Positions 23,589 to 32,976 of a stretch of DNA of 64,000 nt are shown here, one piece after another. The position numbers and the translations under genes are program-made. The DNA is from Actinomycetales bacterium (lineage in GTDB: Bacteria; Actinomycetota; Actinomycetes; Actinomycetales; Kineosporiaceae), in contig JAAYAH010000037.1 of the NCBI GenBank assembly GCA_012719445.1, positions 62,001-126,000 of the forward strand, written 5' to 3'. Position 1 is the first letter of the stretch, and every line of letters begins with the position of its first letter. The notes beneath the pieces were generated by a model, which saw only the letters and a list, made by a program, of their open reading frames with translations, was not told the origin of the DNA and ran no database searches.

Positions 23589-25782
23589 CACCCACGACAG
23601 GGAGGTTCGTCGTCATCGGCTGCTCCTGCTCCTGCTCCGGCACGGGCTTGCGGGGCGGAGCCGGCGTGGTCGCGGGCAGGGCGAGGGCGACGGCGGGGAC
23701 CTCCTGCGCCCAGGTGAGCTGGAGCTGGGCCTGCACCGCGGTGATGGCGACGGTGGTGACGATGTCCCGGACCGTCGCTCCCCTGGACAGGTCGTTCACC
23801 GGCATCCGCAGACCCTGCAGGACCGGTCCGACGGCGACGGCACCGGCGCTGCGCTGCACCGCCTTGTAGGTGTTATTGCCCGTGTTGAGGTCGGGGAACA
23901 CGAAGACCGTCGCCCGGCCGGCGACGCTGCTCTCCGGGAGCTTGGTGCTGGCGACGCCCGCGTCGATGGCCGCGTCGTACTGGATCGGCCCCTCGACCTG
24001 GAGCTGCGGGGCGCGCTCGCGGACGAGCTGGGTGGCGGTGCGCACCTTGTCGACGTCGGCGCCCCGGCCGGACTCGCCGGTGGAGTAGGACAGCATCGCG
24101 ATCCGCGGCTCGACCCCGAAGGCGGCCGCCGTCCCGGCGGAGGAGATCGCGATGTCGGCGAGCTGCTCCGCGGTGGGGTCGGGGTTCACCGCGCAGTCGC
24201 CGTAGACGAGCACCCTGTCGGCGAGGCACATGAAGAACACGCTGCTGACCACGGAGACACCGGGGACGGTCCGGATCACCTGGAAGGCGGGCCGGATGGT
24301 GTGCGCCGTGGTGTGCGAGGCCCCCGACACCATCCCGTCGGCGATGCCGAGGGCCACCATGAGGGTCCCGGCGTAGGAGACGTCGGTGACCATGTCGAGG
24401 GCGGCGTCCATGGCGACGCCCTTGTGGGCCCGGAGCCGGGCGTACTCCGCGGCGAGCTGGTGTCGGAGCTCGTCGTCGCAGGGGTCGAGCACCTGGCAGG
24501 CCGAGACGTCGACCCCGGCGAGCGCGGCGGCCCGCTCCACCGCCTCCGGTGCCCCGAGCAGGATGATGTCGGCGATGTCGCGGTGCAGGACCTGCTCGGC
24601 GGCGCGGAGCACCCTCGGCTCGGTACCCTCCGGGAGCACGATCCGCTTGCGCTGGGCCCTGGCCCGTTGCACGAGTTCGTGCTCGAACATGAGCGGGGTC
24701 ACCGCGTGGCTGCGGGCGAGGTCGAGCCGGTCGAGCAGCCGCGCCCCGTCGATGTGCCGGTCGAAGAGCTCCAGTGCGGCCTTGACCTTGCCGGGCGAGG
24801 AGTCGGTGAGCCTGCCCCTTGTGCCCGCGGCGACGGTCGCCGCCTCGAAGGTGTTCAGCGGGGTCGCGCCGACCGGCAGGCTGGTGCCGAGGCCGTCGAC
24901 GAGCCGGCGGACGATCGGCTCCGGTTGCAGTCCCCCGGTGAGCAGGACCCCGGCCAGCCGGGGGAAGGTCTGCGAGTGGTGGGCCATGAGGATGCCGACG
25001 AGCATGTCCGAGCGGTCACCGGGGACGATGGCGAGGCAGCCCGGCCGCAGGTGCTGGAGCACCCGGGGCAGGGTCATCGCCGCGACGACGAACGACAGCG
25101 CCTCCGACTCGAGCCGGCGCGGCGAGCCGAACAGCGTCCCGGCGCGGCAGGCCTGGAAGACCTGACCCACCTGCGGGGCGGAGAGCAGGGGGAGCTCCGG
25201 GAGCACCTCGACGTTCGGGAAGTGGGACAGCGCGGCCCGGATGGTGTCCTGCTCGTGCCGGGGGACCCTGGTCGCCACCACGCCGAGGACCTCGCAGGAG
25301 CGGGCGGCCAGCGAGTTCAGGGCGACGTCCATGGTCGCCGCGACGTCCTGGGGCGAGCGGTCGTGCGCGGTGAGGACCAGCAGGAACGGCGACCCGAGGT
25401 TCACCGCGATCATGGCGTTGACGTCGAGCTCGGTCGGCGCGCCCGGGTCGGTGTAGTCGGTGCCGATGACGAGGACCGCGTCGTGCCGCCGCTCGACCTC
25501 GGCGAACCGGTCGACGATGGTCTCCATCGCGGCGGCCGGGTCGGCGTGGACGTCGTCGTAGGTGACCCCGCAGCACGCGGCCGCGGCGGTGTCGTCCGGG
25601 ATGAGCTGGGGGTACCGCTCGCGGAACAGGGTGACCAGGGGGTCGATGGCACCGGCCCGGACCACGGGCAGGAACAGCCCCACCTTGCCGACCCGGCGAG
25701 CCATGGCGTCGAGGACACCCAGGGCGACGACCGACTTACCGCTCTCCGGCCCTGCTCCCGCGACGTAGAGGGATCTCGCCAT
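23581..25782 (-). CDS. pta: Phosphate acetyltransferase, long form
   Basis: A 733-residue phosphotransacetylase that converts acetyl-CoA plus phosphate to acetyl phosphate plus CoA. The N-terminal part is a P-loop AAA_26 domain (SLYVAGAGPESGKS), followed by a DRTGG-like regulatory domain (about 215-320: PGCLAIVPGDRSDML). The C-terminal catalytic PTA domain (about 395-710) begins RKRIVLPEGTEPRVLRAAE, with SGASHTTAHTIRPAFQVI, LSYSTGESGRG, and KLPESSVAGRATVFVFPDLNTGN, where key blocks are FPDLNTGN and PVLQGL. The ATG at 25782 has TAGCCT 7 nt upstream on the minus strand, suggesting a leaderless mRNA. Its stop codon is the entry into the repeat chain that leads to ackA. Confidence 0.94.
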   Translation of the reverse strand: MARSLYVAGAGPESGKSVVALGVLDAMARRVGKVGLFLPVVRAGAIDPLVTLFRERYPQLIPDDTAAAACCGVTYDDVHADPAAAMETIVDRFAEVERRHDAVLVIGTDYTDPGAPTELDVNAMIAVNLGSPFLLVLTAHDRSPQDVAATMDVALNSLAARSCEVLGVVATRVPRHEQDTIRAALSHFPNVEVLPELPLLSAPQVGQVFQACRAGTLFGSPRRLESEALSFVVAAMTLPRVLQHLRPGCLAIVPGDRSDMLVGILMAHHSQTFPRLAGVLLTGGLQPEPIVRRLVDGLGTSLPVGATPLNTFEAATVAAGTRGRLTDSSPGKVKAALELFDRHIDGARLLDRLDLARSHAVTPLMFEHELVQRARAQRKRIVLPEGTEPRVLRAAEQVLHRDIADIILLGAPEAVERAAALAGVDVSACQVLDPCDDELRHQLAAEYARLRAHKGVAMDAALDMVTDVSYAGTLMVALGIADGMVSGASHTTAHTIRPAFQVIRTVPGVSVVSSVFFMCLADRVLVYGDCAVNPDPTAEQLADIAISSAGTAAAFGVEPRIAMLSYSTGESGRGADVDKVRTATQLVRERAPQLQVEGPIQYDAAIDAGVASTKLPESSVAGRATVFVFPDLNTGNNTYKAVQRSAGAVAVGPVLQGLRMPVNDLSRGATVRDIVTTVAITAVQAQLQLTWAQEVPAVALALPATTPAPPRKPVPEQEQEQPMTTNLPVVGAG

Positions 25783-25861
25783 GACCACGAGGCTATCCGG
25801 CCGAACCCCGGCGATCGACGACGGTTGTGTGACCCTCGCCGCTCCGGTGGGGCTCCGGCGG

Positions 25862-25879
25862 GGAGCCGATGTCGGCTCC
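25862..25879. terminator. Hairpin downstream of the GGDEF-EAL gene
   Basis: Perfect 8-bp stem GGAGCCGA/TCGGCTCC with a 2-nt loop, 21 bp beyond the stop codon of the GGDEF-EAL gene and upstream of pta. A likely terminator that separates the two minus-strand transcripts. Confidence 0.55.
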
Positions 25880-25899
25880 GGGGCCGGGTGGCGCGGGGA

Positions 25900-28494
25900 T
25901 CAGCGCTTCCGGGACCGGAGCAGGTCGAGGAACGCCTCGCCGGTCATCGCCGACCCGAAGAAGTTGCCCTGGCCGATGTCGCAGCCGAGGTCGGCGAGCG
26001 ACCGCGCGGCCGTCTCGTCCTCGATGCCCTCGGCGACCACCCGCAGCCGCAGGCCGTGGGCCATGGCGATGGTGTGCCGGACGATGGTCGCGGTGGTCCT
26101 GCGGGAGAGGTCCCCGGTGAACACCTGGTCCAGCTTCACCTCGTCCACGGGGAGCTCGCGCAGGTAGGCGAGCGAGGAGTAGCCGGTGCCGTAGTCGTCG
26201 ATGGAGACGGCGACGCCGTCGGCCCGCCAGTGCTGCAGCAGTTCCGCGACCCGGGTCCTGTCGGTGAGCAGGGCGTCCTCGGTGATCTCGACGTGGAGCG
26301 CCTCGCCGGGGAGGGCGTAGCGGTTGAGGGCGTCCTCGACGAGCTCCCTGACGTCGGAGGAGGCGAGGTCCTCCGCGGTGAGGTTGACGCTCACCGGCAC
26401 CCGGTGACCCTCGACCCACCAGGTCAGGCAGGCCGCGAGGGCCTGGTCGAGGACCAGCCGGGCGACCGGTCGCAGCAGCCCGGTCTGCGCCGCGAGCGGC
26501 AGGAAGTCCTCGGGGAGCAGGACGCCGTCCTGGGGGTGGCGCCACCTGGCCAGGGCCTCGGCCCCGATGATCTGCCCGCCGCGCAGGTCGACCTGGGGCT
26601 GGAGGTGCACCTCGAGCTGGCCGCCGTCGAGGGCGGCGCGCAGCTCGTCGATCCGGCGCAGGCGTTCCGGTCCCTGGTGGTCGCGCAGCGGGTCGTAGAC
26701 GGCGAGGCCGGCGCCGCCGCGCTTGGCCCGGTACATGGCGACGTCGGCCTTGCGGAGCAGGTCCGTCGGGTCGTCCCGGGGAGGTCTCGCGGTGGCGATC
26801 CCGACGCTGGCGCTGACGTGCAGCCGGGTGCCGTCGATCTCGAACGGGTCGACGAGGGCGGCCTGCATGGCCGAGGCCACCCGGACGGCGCCGCTGCGCT
26901 CCACCCCCGGCAGCACCACGGCGAACTCGTCCCCGCCGAGCCGCGCCAGCAGCTGGTCCGGCCGCAGCACCGTGCGCAGCCGAGCGCCGACCGCGGCGAG
27001 CAGCCGGTCGCCGGCGTCGTGGCCGAGGGCGTCGTTGACCTCCTTGAACCGGTCGAGGTCCACGAGCAGCAGGGCGATCCAGGGGTCGCCGGAGATGATC
27101 TCACCGTCGCGGCGGCCGGCGGGTCGTTCCCGCTCCGAGCGGTGCGCCGGGGCGAGCGAGGGGGGACCGGTGATCGACCGCTGGTCCTGCCCGGCGCCGA
27201 CCCCCTCCGGAGGGGTCCTGCCGTTGAGGAGGATGGGGATGCCGCCCGTGGTCGGGTCGGGGGCCAGCGCCTCGGAGACGGCCTGCCGGTTGGCGAGTCC
27301 GGTGACGTGGTCGGTGCGGTCGAGGCGCAGCGCGTCGATGCTGCCGCGGAGCTGCCACACCGAGACACCGAGCCGCACCAGGCCGATGGTCACGCAGCCG
27401 AGGGCGGTCAGCGACGCCTTCCGGTCGATCCCGTCCACGGCGAGCGCCAGCCCGATGAGGACGGCGGACGAGGTGACGGCGACCGTCGGCAGCAGGGCCG
27501 CCCGCACCGCGTGGTCGGGGACGGCGCGGCACCCCGGCAGCCTCCTGCCCCTTGTCCACCCGGTCGCCGGGGCCCCCGGCTGGAGGGATCGCCAGCGGGT
27601 CCCCGCGGCGACGGCGATGAACGTCGGCGCCAGCAGCCACACCCCGTGCACTATCGCGGTGAGCAGCTCGGCCGGGTGGTCGGGGGGGACGAGGGCGACC
27701 AGGTCGGCCACGACCGTCGCGGCGATCCCGGCCGCGATCCACCACAGGTAGGACAGGGACGACCGGTAGGCCGTCGCCAGGCCGAGCACCGCCGCGAGCA
27801 GGATCAGGTCGGCCATGGGATGGCTCCTGCCGCTGCCGGGCAGGTCGGAGGCCCAGGCGCCCACCGTCGGCAGGAGGTCCGCCCTGCCGGTGGCGGTGGA
27901 GCCGAGGGCGGCCAGGCCGACCGCCAGCACCGCGAGGCCGACGACCACGCCGTCCCACCACATGCTCAGCACCCAGCGTGGGGTGCGGGTCCGCAGCAGC
28001 AGCACGGCCGCCACCAGGACCAGCGGGTGGAAGCCGAGCCGGGCGAGGTCGGTGGTCAGGGTGAGCTGCTCGGTCGCGGCGTCCCGGTCGAAGGCATGGG
28101 TCAGCAGGTCGACGGCGAGCAGCCAGCCGTTGGCCAGGGCGAGCAGCAACCAGGCCGTCGCCGTGGCCCGGTGATGGCGTTCGAGGCGGGCGACCAGCGC
28201 GCAGAGGAGGGTGGCGACGAGGACGATCGCGGGGGCGAGCACGTGGTCGGCCAGGAGTCGGAGCGACCCCGAGGTCACCGGAACGCCGAGCCAGAACACC
28301 GCGACCAGGCCGAGCGGGAAGAACCGGAGCCGGGCGGCAGGACCGGCGGCGGGGTGGTGTCCGCCGTCGCTGGAGTGCCGCCCGGAGCGGGGGAGGTCGC
28401 CCTCGCGCCGGTGCGGTGCGCTGCGCTGGTGGCTGCGCTGGTGGTCCCGGGCACCGGCGGGTTCGACCGGGCCGGAGCCGGCTGCGGTTCTCAT
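25900..28494 (-). CDS. Membrane GGDEF-EAL cyclic-di-GMP protein
   Basis: An 864-residue protein with about eight N-terminal TM segments (residues 60-360), then a diguanylate cyclase GGDEF domain and a C-terminal EAL phosphodiesterase domain. The cyclase active site RLGGDEFAVVL is intact. The EAL domain has GAEALARWRHP, VSVNLTAEDL, EITEDALL, SIDDYGTGYSSLAYL, DEVKLD and AEGIED, so it looks catalytically competent too. About 50 residues within the GGDEF domain after RTDHVTGLANRQ form a Pro/Gly/Arg-rich insertion. Net output, synthesis or breakdown of c-di-GMP, cannot be told from sequence. The ATG at 28494 is the most plausible start (28494 to 25900 encodes the full TM region). No partner gene is evident. 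Confidence 0.88.
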   Translation of the reverse strand: MRTAAGSGPVEPAGARDHQRSHQRSAPHRREGDLPRSGRHSSDGGHHPAAGPAARLRFFPLGLVAVFWLGVPVTSGSLRLLADHVLAPAIVLVATLLCALVARLERHHRATATAWLLLALANGWLLAVDLLTHAFDRDAATEQLTLTTDLARLGFHPLVLVAAVLLLRTRTPRWVLSMWWDGVVVGLAVLAVGLAALGSTATGRADLLPTVGAWASDLPGSGRSHPMADLILLAAVLGLATAYRSSLSYLWWIAAGIAATVVADLVALVPPDHPAELLTAIVHGVWLLAPTFIAVAAGTRWRSLQPGAPATGWTRGRRLPGCRAVPDHAVRAALLPTVAVTSSAVLIGLALAVDGIDRKASLTALGCVTIGLVRLGVSVWQLRGSIDALRLDRTDHVTGLANRQAVSEALAPDPTTGGIPILLNGRTPPEGVGAGQDQRSITGPPSLAPAHRSERERPAGRRDGEIISGDPWIALLLVDLDRFKEVNDALGHDAGDRLLAAVGARLRTVLRPDQLLARLGGDEFAVVLPGVERSGAVRVASAMQAALVDPFEIDGTRLHVSASVGIATARPPRDDPTDLLRKADVAMYRAKRGGAGLAVYDPLRDHQGPERLRRIDELRAALDGGQLEVHLQPQVDLRGGQIIGAEALARWRHPQDGVLLPEDFLPLAAQTGLLRPVARLVLDQALAACLTWWVEGHRVPVSVNLTAEDLASSDVRELVEDALNRYALPGEALHVEITEDALLTDRTRVAELLQHWRADGVAVSIDDYGTGYSSLAYLRELPVDEVKLDQVFTGDLSRRTTATIVRHTIAMAHGLRLRVVAEGIEDETAARSLADLGCDIGQGNFFGSAMTGEAFLDLLRSRKR

Positions 28495-28819
28495 GCTCGT
28501 GTCGCGATCATTCTCATCAGATGCTCGTGGCGTCCCCGCCCGTCGGCGTGCTCGGCTCGGCCGTTGTCCGTTCGCTCGTAGCAATGGCGTACCCGCGGGT
28601 GACCGGTGAGGGGCCCCCAGCTGTCTTCCGGAACCCGCACCGCCCAGTGTCACCCTCCGCAGTGCCCACGTCCACCTCTCCCGGGGAATGGAGCCAATCC
28701 GACTACATACGGTTACGACAAGGTGTCGGGATGCGGTTGCCGGGTGTGCCGAGAGCGACCCGTGGCGGCGGTGGGTGACCTCGCTGGACGGGGAGTGTCC
28801 CCCTGGCCGCCGGCCGGCG
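28495..28819. other. 325-bp spacer without a recognised gene
   Basis: Between the start of the GGDEF-EAL gene and the end of maf. No ORF has a supported start and no RNA gene was recognised. A less GC-rich stretch near 28690-28730 may contain the promoter of the GGDEF-EAL gene. A short GGGGA/TCCCC inverted repeat near 28790-28805 lies just past the maf stop codon and could terminate the maf transcript. Confidence 0.4.
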
Positions 28820-29479
28820 TCAGGTCCAGAGCCGGTGCCAGGGGACGCCGACCTCGGCCAGCAGCTCGCGCAGCAGCGGGAGCGAGATCCCGACCACGTT
28901 GTGGTGGTCGCCCTCGATCCCGGTGACGAAGGGCCCGCCGAGCCCGTCGACGGTGAAGGCGCCGGCGACCCGCAGCGGCTCGCCGGTCGCCACGTAGGCG
29001 TCGATCTCCTCGTCGGTGAGGTCGGCGAAGTGCACCGTGGTGGAGGCCACCGCACCGAGGGTCCCTCCGGTCCCCTCCTCCCGGCTGTCGACCACCCAGT
29101 GCCCGGTGTGCAGGGTCCCGGAGCGGCCGCGCATCCGCCGCCACCGCTCGCAGGCGGCCGCGGCGTCCCCCGGCTTGCCGTGCGACTCGCCGTCCAGCTC
29201 CAGCACCGAGTCGCAGCCGACGACCAGGCTGTCGGCCCCGGCCCCGCCGTCACCGGTTGCGGCGTCCCGGTCCTGCTCCAGCAGCCGCGCCACGTCCTCG
29301 GCCTTGGCCCGGGCCAGCAGCAGCGCGACGTCGGCCGGGTCGGTCACCCCGTAGCGGGACACCACGGCGTCCTCGTCGACGAGGGACACCCGCACCGTGG
29401 GGCGGACCCCCGCCGCCTCGAGGGTGGCCAGCCGCGCGGGGGAGGCCGAGGCGAGGACCAGTTCGATCCGGTCCGTCAC
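28820..29479 (-). CDS. maf: Maf-family nucleoside triphosphate pyrophosphatase
   Basis: A 219-residue Maf protein. The family hydrolyses non-canonical or canonical nucleoside triphosphates (dTTP/UTP, or m7GTP) to monophosphates and is linked to house-cleaning and septum control. Motifs: LASASPARLATLEAAG, VVGCDSVLELDG, GKPGD, and the C-terminal GAFTVDGLGG...IEGDHHNVVGISLPLLRELL. An acidic/Gly insert (DRDAATGDGGAGAD) precedes the second motif. Its ATG overlaps the DUF885 stop (ATGA at 29479-29476), so it is translationally coupled. The substrate subtype is undecided. Confidence 0.92.
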   Translation of the reverse strand: MTDRIELVLASASPARLATLEAAGVRPTVRVSLVDEDAVVSRYGVTDPADVALLLARAKAEDVARLLEQDRDAATGDGGAGADSLVVGCDSVLELDGESHGKPGDAAAACERWRRMRGRSGTLHTGHWVVDSREEGTGGTLGAVASTTVHFADLTDEEIDAYVATGEPLRVAGAFTVDGLGGPFVTGIEGDHHNVVGISLPLLRELLAEVGVPWHRLWT

Positions 29480-31242
29480 CGCGGTCCGTCCGTCGCCGGC
29501 ACCGGCTCGGGCCGCTGCGGAGCGGTCCCCAGCAGGGCGGAGCGGAGGACGTCGAGCCCGACCGATCCGACGGCCAGTGCCCGGGTGTGGAAGGACCGCA
29601 GGTCGAACGCGGGGCCCTCGCGCCGGCGGAGCGTCTCACGCAGGTCCAGCCACGTCCGCTCGCCCAGCGAGTACGCCGGCGCCTGGCCGGGCCAGCCGAG
29701 GTACCGGTCGAGCTCGAAGGCCCTGGTCGCCTCGTGCATCCGGGTGTGTGCGGTGAGGAAGCGCCAGGCCTTGTCCGCGTCCCAGGTCCCGCCGCCGACC
29801 TCCGCCGGGGCGGTGAGCCGGCAGTGCACCCCGATGTCGACGACCACCCGGGAGGCCCGGAGCGCCTGGGAGTCCAGGAGCCCCATCCGGTCGCCCGGGT
29901 CGTCGAGGAAGCCCAGCTCGGCCATGAGCCGCTCGGCGTACAGGGCCCAGCCCTCGCCGTGCCCGCTCACCCAGCAGCTGAGGCGCCGCCACCGGTTGAG
30001 CTCGTCCCTGCGGTGGATCGTGCCGGCTATCTGCAGGTGGTGGCCTGGAACCCCCTCGTGGAAGATCGTCGAGGTCTCCCGCCAGGTCGAGAAGCCGGTC
30101 ATGCCCCTCGGCACCGACCACCACATCTGGCCCGGACGGCTCAGGTCGTCGGTCGGGGCCGTGTAGTAGATGGCGCCCGAGGTCGACGGCGCGATCCGGC
30201 AGGTGAGGGTGCGCAGCGGCTCCGGGATGGTGAAGTGGGTGTCCGCGAGGTCGGCGATCGCCGTGTCCGAGAGGCGCTGCATCCAGTCCCGGAAGGCCTC
30301 GGCACCGACGACGGTCCGCGCCGGGTCGGCGTCGAGGGCCGCGATCGCCGCGTCGATGGCCTCCGCGGTCGGAGCCGAGACCGGCACGTCCCCCGGAACG
30401 ATCCGGCGGGCGGTCCTGGCCATCTCCGCCTCGATCTCGGCCACCTCGGACAGCCCCCAGGCGTAGGCCTCGTCGAGGTCGACACCGGTGCCGAGGAAGG
30501 CCCGGGAGTACAGGGGGTACCGGTCCCGCCCCACGGCGTCCTCGGGCGCGGCCTGCGGCAGGAGCTCCTCGCGCAGCCAGTCGGCGAAGCCGGTGTAGGC
30601 GGCAGCCGCGCTCTCCGCCGCGGCGTGCAGCGCCCCGGCCAGCCGGCCGCCCGCGACCACCCCGGCGGATGCCGGTGCGCCGCCGGCGAACCCGACGAAG
30701 AAGCCGTCCGGGGCCCCGAACTCCGCGGCCTGCTCGGCCGCGACGACGACCTGCCGCGCGGGGATCCGGTGCCCCCGGGACACCGCGTGCCGGAGGCTCT
30801 CCCGCGCACCGGCCAACGCCTCGCCCACCGCCAGCAGCCGACCGAGGTTGGCCTCCCAGTCCTCGGCGGTTGCCGAGGGGGCGACGTCGAAGACCTCGCG
30901 GACGATCTGCAGCGGGGAGGAGATGTTGTTGAGCGACGCCTCGTAGCACCCCACCTCGTGCAGGGCCAGTTCGGCGCCGAGCCGTTCCCGCAGCGCCGCG
31001 ATCGTGATCGTGTCCACGGGGTCGGCAGCGTCGAGGCCGTCCAGTTCGGAGAGCGTTCTGCGACACAGCGCGGCGCGGGCGTCCAGCCCGGCGGGCGAGA
31101 AGTCGGAGAGCCGGGCGTCGTTGCCGTGCAGACCGAGGAAGGTCGCCGAGATGGGGTCGAGGTCGAGCGTTGCGTCGAGGTGCCGCTCGGCGACCTCGTC
31201 GACGGGCGTCGTGCGACGCGGGTGGTTCGCGGGGGCGCTCAC
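29476..31242 (-). CDS. DUF885 family putative zinc metallopeptidase
   Basis: A 588-residue protein of the DUF885 family, a largely helical gluzincin-like group often annotated as M3-like or carboxypeptidase-like. The zinc motif HEGVPGHH is at about 395-402 with flanking IFHEGVPGHHLQIAG, and SCWVSGHGEGWALYAERLMAELG provides the downstream Glu ligand. YTAPTDDLSRPGQMWW just before is also characteristic. No signal peptide is apparent, so it is probably cytoplasmic. The GTG at 31242 is preferred over an ATG/GTG 45 codons upstream because TACGCT (31255-31250, minus) sits 7 nt before it. It is followed by maf with an ATGA overlap. Confidence 0.85.
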   Translation of the reverse strand: MSAPANHPRRTTPVDEVAERHLDATLDLDPISATFLGLHGNDARLSDFSPAGLDARAALCRRTLSELDGLDAADPVDTITIAALRERLGAELALHEVGCYEASLNNISSPLQIVREVFDVAPSATAEDWEANLGRLLAVGEALAGARESLRHAVSRGHRIPARQVVVAAEQAAEFGAPDGFFVGFAGGAPASAGVVAGGRLAGALHAAAESAAAAYTGFADWLREELLPQAAPEDAVGRDRYPLYSRAFLGTGVDLDEAYAWGLSEVAEIEAEMARTARRIVPGDVPVSAPTAEAIDAAIAALDADPARTVVGAEAFRDWMQRLSDTAIADLADTHFTIPEPLRTLTCRIAPSTSGAIYYTAPTDDLSRPGQMWWSVPRGMTGFSTWRETSTIFHEGVPGHHLQIAGTIHRRDELNRWRRLSCWVSGHGEGWALYAERLMAELGFLDDPGDRMGLLDSQALRASRVVVDIGVHCRLTAPAEVGGGTWDADKAWRFLTAHTRMHEATRAFELDRYLGWPGQAPAYSLGERTWLDLRETLRRREGPAFDLRSFHTRALAVGSVGLDVLRSALLGTAPQRPEPVPATDGPR

Positions 31243-31328
31243 CAGGCAGAGCGTAGACGGCGCGGTCCACGCGGCGTCCACGAACCGCTGCCGCGAGACC
31301 GGCCGGCAGGGTCGGGCAGGCTGGGGGT

Positions 31329-31907
31329 ATGCCGGTGAACTCAGGCCCCGCCACCACCTGGATCGTCGCCGGGGCACCCGGTGCCGGGAAGACGACGGTC
31401 GCGCGGGTGCTCGCCGGGCTGCTGGATCCGGTCCCGGCCGTCCTCGACAAGGACACCCTGTTCGGCGGCCTGGTGCGGGAGGTGCTCGCCGTCAACGGCA
31501 GGCAGGACAGCGAGCGCGAGGGCCCCTGGTACGACCGGCACGTGAAGGTGCACGAGTACGGAGCCATGACGGCCGCCGCGCGGGAGATCCGGGCGCCGGG
31601 CTGTCCGGTGATGCTCGTGGCGCCCTTCACCGGGCAGATCCGTGACCTGCGGGGGTGGTCCGCCTGGGTCGCCGATCTGGGCGGTGAGCCGGTGCGGTTG
31701 GTGTGGGTGCGCTCGGACGCCGAGACCCTGCGCGGCCGGCTGGTGTCCCGGGGGCGTTCCCTCGACGGCGGCAAGCTCGACGACTTCGACGCCTTCGTCG
31801 CCAGGATGCGCCCGGACACCCCTCCGCCGGTCCCGCACCTGGAGATCGACAACCGGTTCGGCGCCCCGCCGCTCCGGGACCAGTTGGAGGCCGCCACCCT
31901 CAGGTGA
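31329..31907 (+). CDS. P-loop kinase-like protein (AAA_33)
   Basis: A 192-residue P-loop protein of the small-molecule kinase type. The Walker A motif GAPGAGKTT is at about 15-23, followed by VLDKDTLFGGLVREVL, with the Asp typical of shikimate/gluconate-kinase-like folds. A lid-like Arg stretch (ETLRGRLVSRGRSLDGGKL) lies at about 134-152. Probable role: ATP-dependent phosphorylation of an unidentified small molecule. CAGGCT at 31317-31322 is 6 nt before the ATG, consistent with a leaderless start. It is divergent from the DUF885-maf pair. Confidence 0.75.
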   Translation: MPVNSGPATTWIVAGAPGAGKTTVARVLAGLLDPVPAVLDKDTLFGGLVREVLAVNGRQDSEREGPWYDRHVKVHEYGAMTAAAREIRAPGCPVMLVAPFTGQIRDLRGWSAWVADLGGEPVRLVWVRSDAETLRGRLVSRGRSLDGGKLDDFDAFVARMRPDTPPPVPHLEIDNRFGAPPLRDQLEAATLR

Positions 31908-32013
31908 CCGTCCCGGACGTCGCCGGTGGCGATCGACACGACGCCGGATGGTGGCACGGAACCCCCGACGGTGCGAGGCTGAGGGCGTCCATCGCCGAGC
32001 CGAGGAGACCGAC

Positions 32014-32286
32014 GTGACCGGAGATCCCGCACCGAGACCCGTGACCGACGACCAGTCCTCAGCCGACGCGTCCCAGGGGACCGGGCGCGCCGCGGAGTCC
32101 GGCGCCGCGGAGGCGGGCACCGCCGGCGACGTCACCCGGAAGTTCCAGGAGGCGCTGGAGCGTAAGCACGGGCCTCGGGGCGCGCACCAGGAGGCCGGTG
32201 CCGACCAGGAGAAGTCCCGGGTGCACGGCGGGGCCCACGGCCCGGCCAGGACCCAGCGGTCGTTCCGCCGCAAGGCGGGCGGCTGA
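32014..32286 (+). CDS. DUF5302 family small protein
   Basis: A 90-residue, very polar protein. The C-terminal half matches the DUF5302 pattern common in actinobacteria: DVTRKFQEALERKHG, then KSRVHGGAHGPARTQRSFRRKAGG. The first 40 residues are Ala/Gly/Asp-rich and probably disordered. No function is known; the basic tail could bind nucleic acid, but this is speculation. GAGGAG at 32002-32007 lies 6 nt before the GTG. It ends before a hairpin shared with the convergent lipoprotein gene. Confidence 0.75.
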   Translation: MTGDPAPRPVTDDQSSADASQGTGRAAESGAAEAGTAGDVTRKFQEALERKHGPRGAHQEAGADQEKSRVHGGAHGPARTQRSFRRKAGG

Positions 32287-32302
32287 TCAGCGCCGTTCCG
32301 GA

Positions 32303-32330
32303 GGGGAGCCGTTCCGGAGGACGGCTCCCC
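32303..32330. terminator. Hairpin between convergent genes
   Basis: Perfect 10-bp stem GGGGAGCCGT/ACGGCTCCCC with an 8-nt loop, between the stop codons of the DUF5302 gene (32286) and the lipoprotein gene (32370). A probable bidirectional terminator. Confidence 0.7.
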
Positions 32331-32369
32331 GGTACCGACCCCGGCGGGGACGACTCCCCGACGGGAGGG

Positions 32370-32765
32370 TCACTCGGCGGGGGGCGCCGTGGTGTCCTGC
32401 GTCGACGACGCGGTGCCCCGGCAGAACTTCAGGCCCTCGGCCACCAGCGGGCCCAGTGCCTTCTTGGTGCCGGGGGCTGTGGGGTCGTCGGCCCAGATGG
32501 GACTCACCGACCTGCCGAGCTTGCCGACGGTCGCCGGGCCGTTGAGCGCGTAGACCTTGCCTTCGTGCTCGAAGGTGACCGCTCCGTGGTACTGGGGACC
32601 CTCGCAGCGCAGCCGTCCGCTGTCCACGGTGAGCGGCCACTGGTCGCCGAACACACTCTTGCTGATCTCCCGGCCCGGCGCGTCCTCGTTCACGGGGTCC
32701 GACGCCGAACAACCGGTGACCAGCAGGGCCAGTGCGGCCACCGGCACGACAACGAGAGGGCGCAC
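32370..32765 (-). CDS. DUF2511 lipoprotein
   Basis: A 131-residue secreted lipoprotein. From the GTG at 32765 it has a signal peptide (VRPLVVVPVAALALLVTGC) with lipobox VTGC, so it should be diacylated and held on the outer face of the membrane. The mature part (ISKSVFGDQWPLTVDSG...YHGAVTFEHEGKVYALNGPA) resembles DUF2511, the family of E. coli YebY. Two cysteines after the lipobox (in RLRCEG and LKFCRG) may form a disulfide. AAGGAG lies 6 nt upstream of the start. Function unknown. Confidence 0.75.
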   Translation of the reverse strand: MRPLVVVPVAALALLVTGCSASDPVNEDAPGREISKSVFGDQWPLTVDSGRLRCEGPQYHGAVTFEHEGKVYALNGPATVGKLGRSVSPIWADDPTAPGTKKALGPLVAEGLKFCRGTASSTQDTTAPPAE

Positions 32766-32976
32766 GGGTGTCTCCTTGATCGTCGTTACCGCGGGTGCGC
32801 GCATACCCTAAACGGATCCCGGCCTGCGGACCAGAGGGTGACGTCACCCCCGGGAGGTGCCCACGATCAGCCGGATTCGATCACTCTCGGTGAGCGGAGC
32901 TGGGGTGGTGTCGCCGGGCTCACCGGTCGGCTCTCCCCGGTCCGGCGGAGCGGGGGCCCCGGCCTAGGCTGTGACG

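Noticed and set aside
22972-28581. An open frame of 1869 codons on the plus strand, opposite pta, ackA and the GGDEF-EAL gene
   Set aside because: It is antisense to well-supported genes, has a composition dominated by Gly, Arg, Asp and Val, and shows no domain. In DNA this GC-rich, long stop-free frames opposite real genes are expected.
28680-28760. A possible tRNA or small RNA in the less GC-rich spacer before the GGDEF-EAL gene
   Set aside because: No T-loop or anticodon-arm pattern could be folded by eye and no CCA-type end is present, so nothing can be supported.
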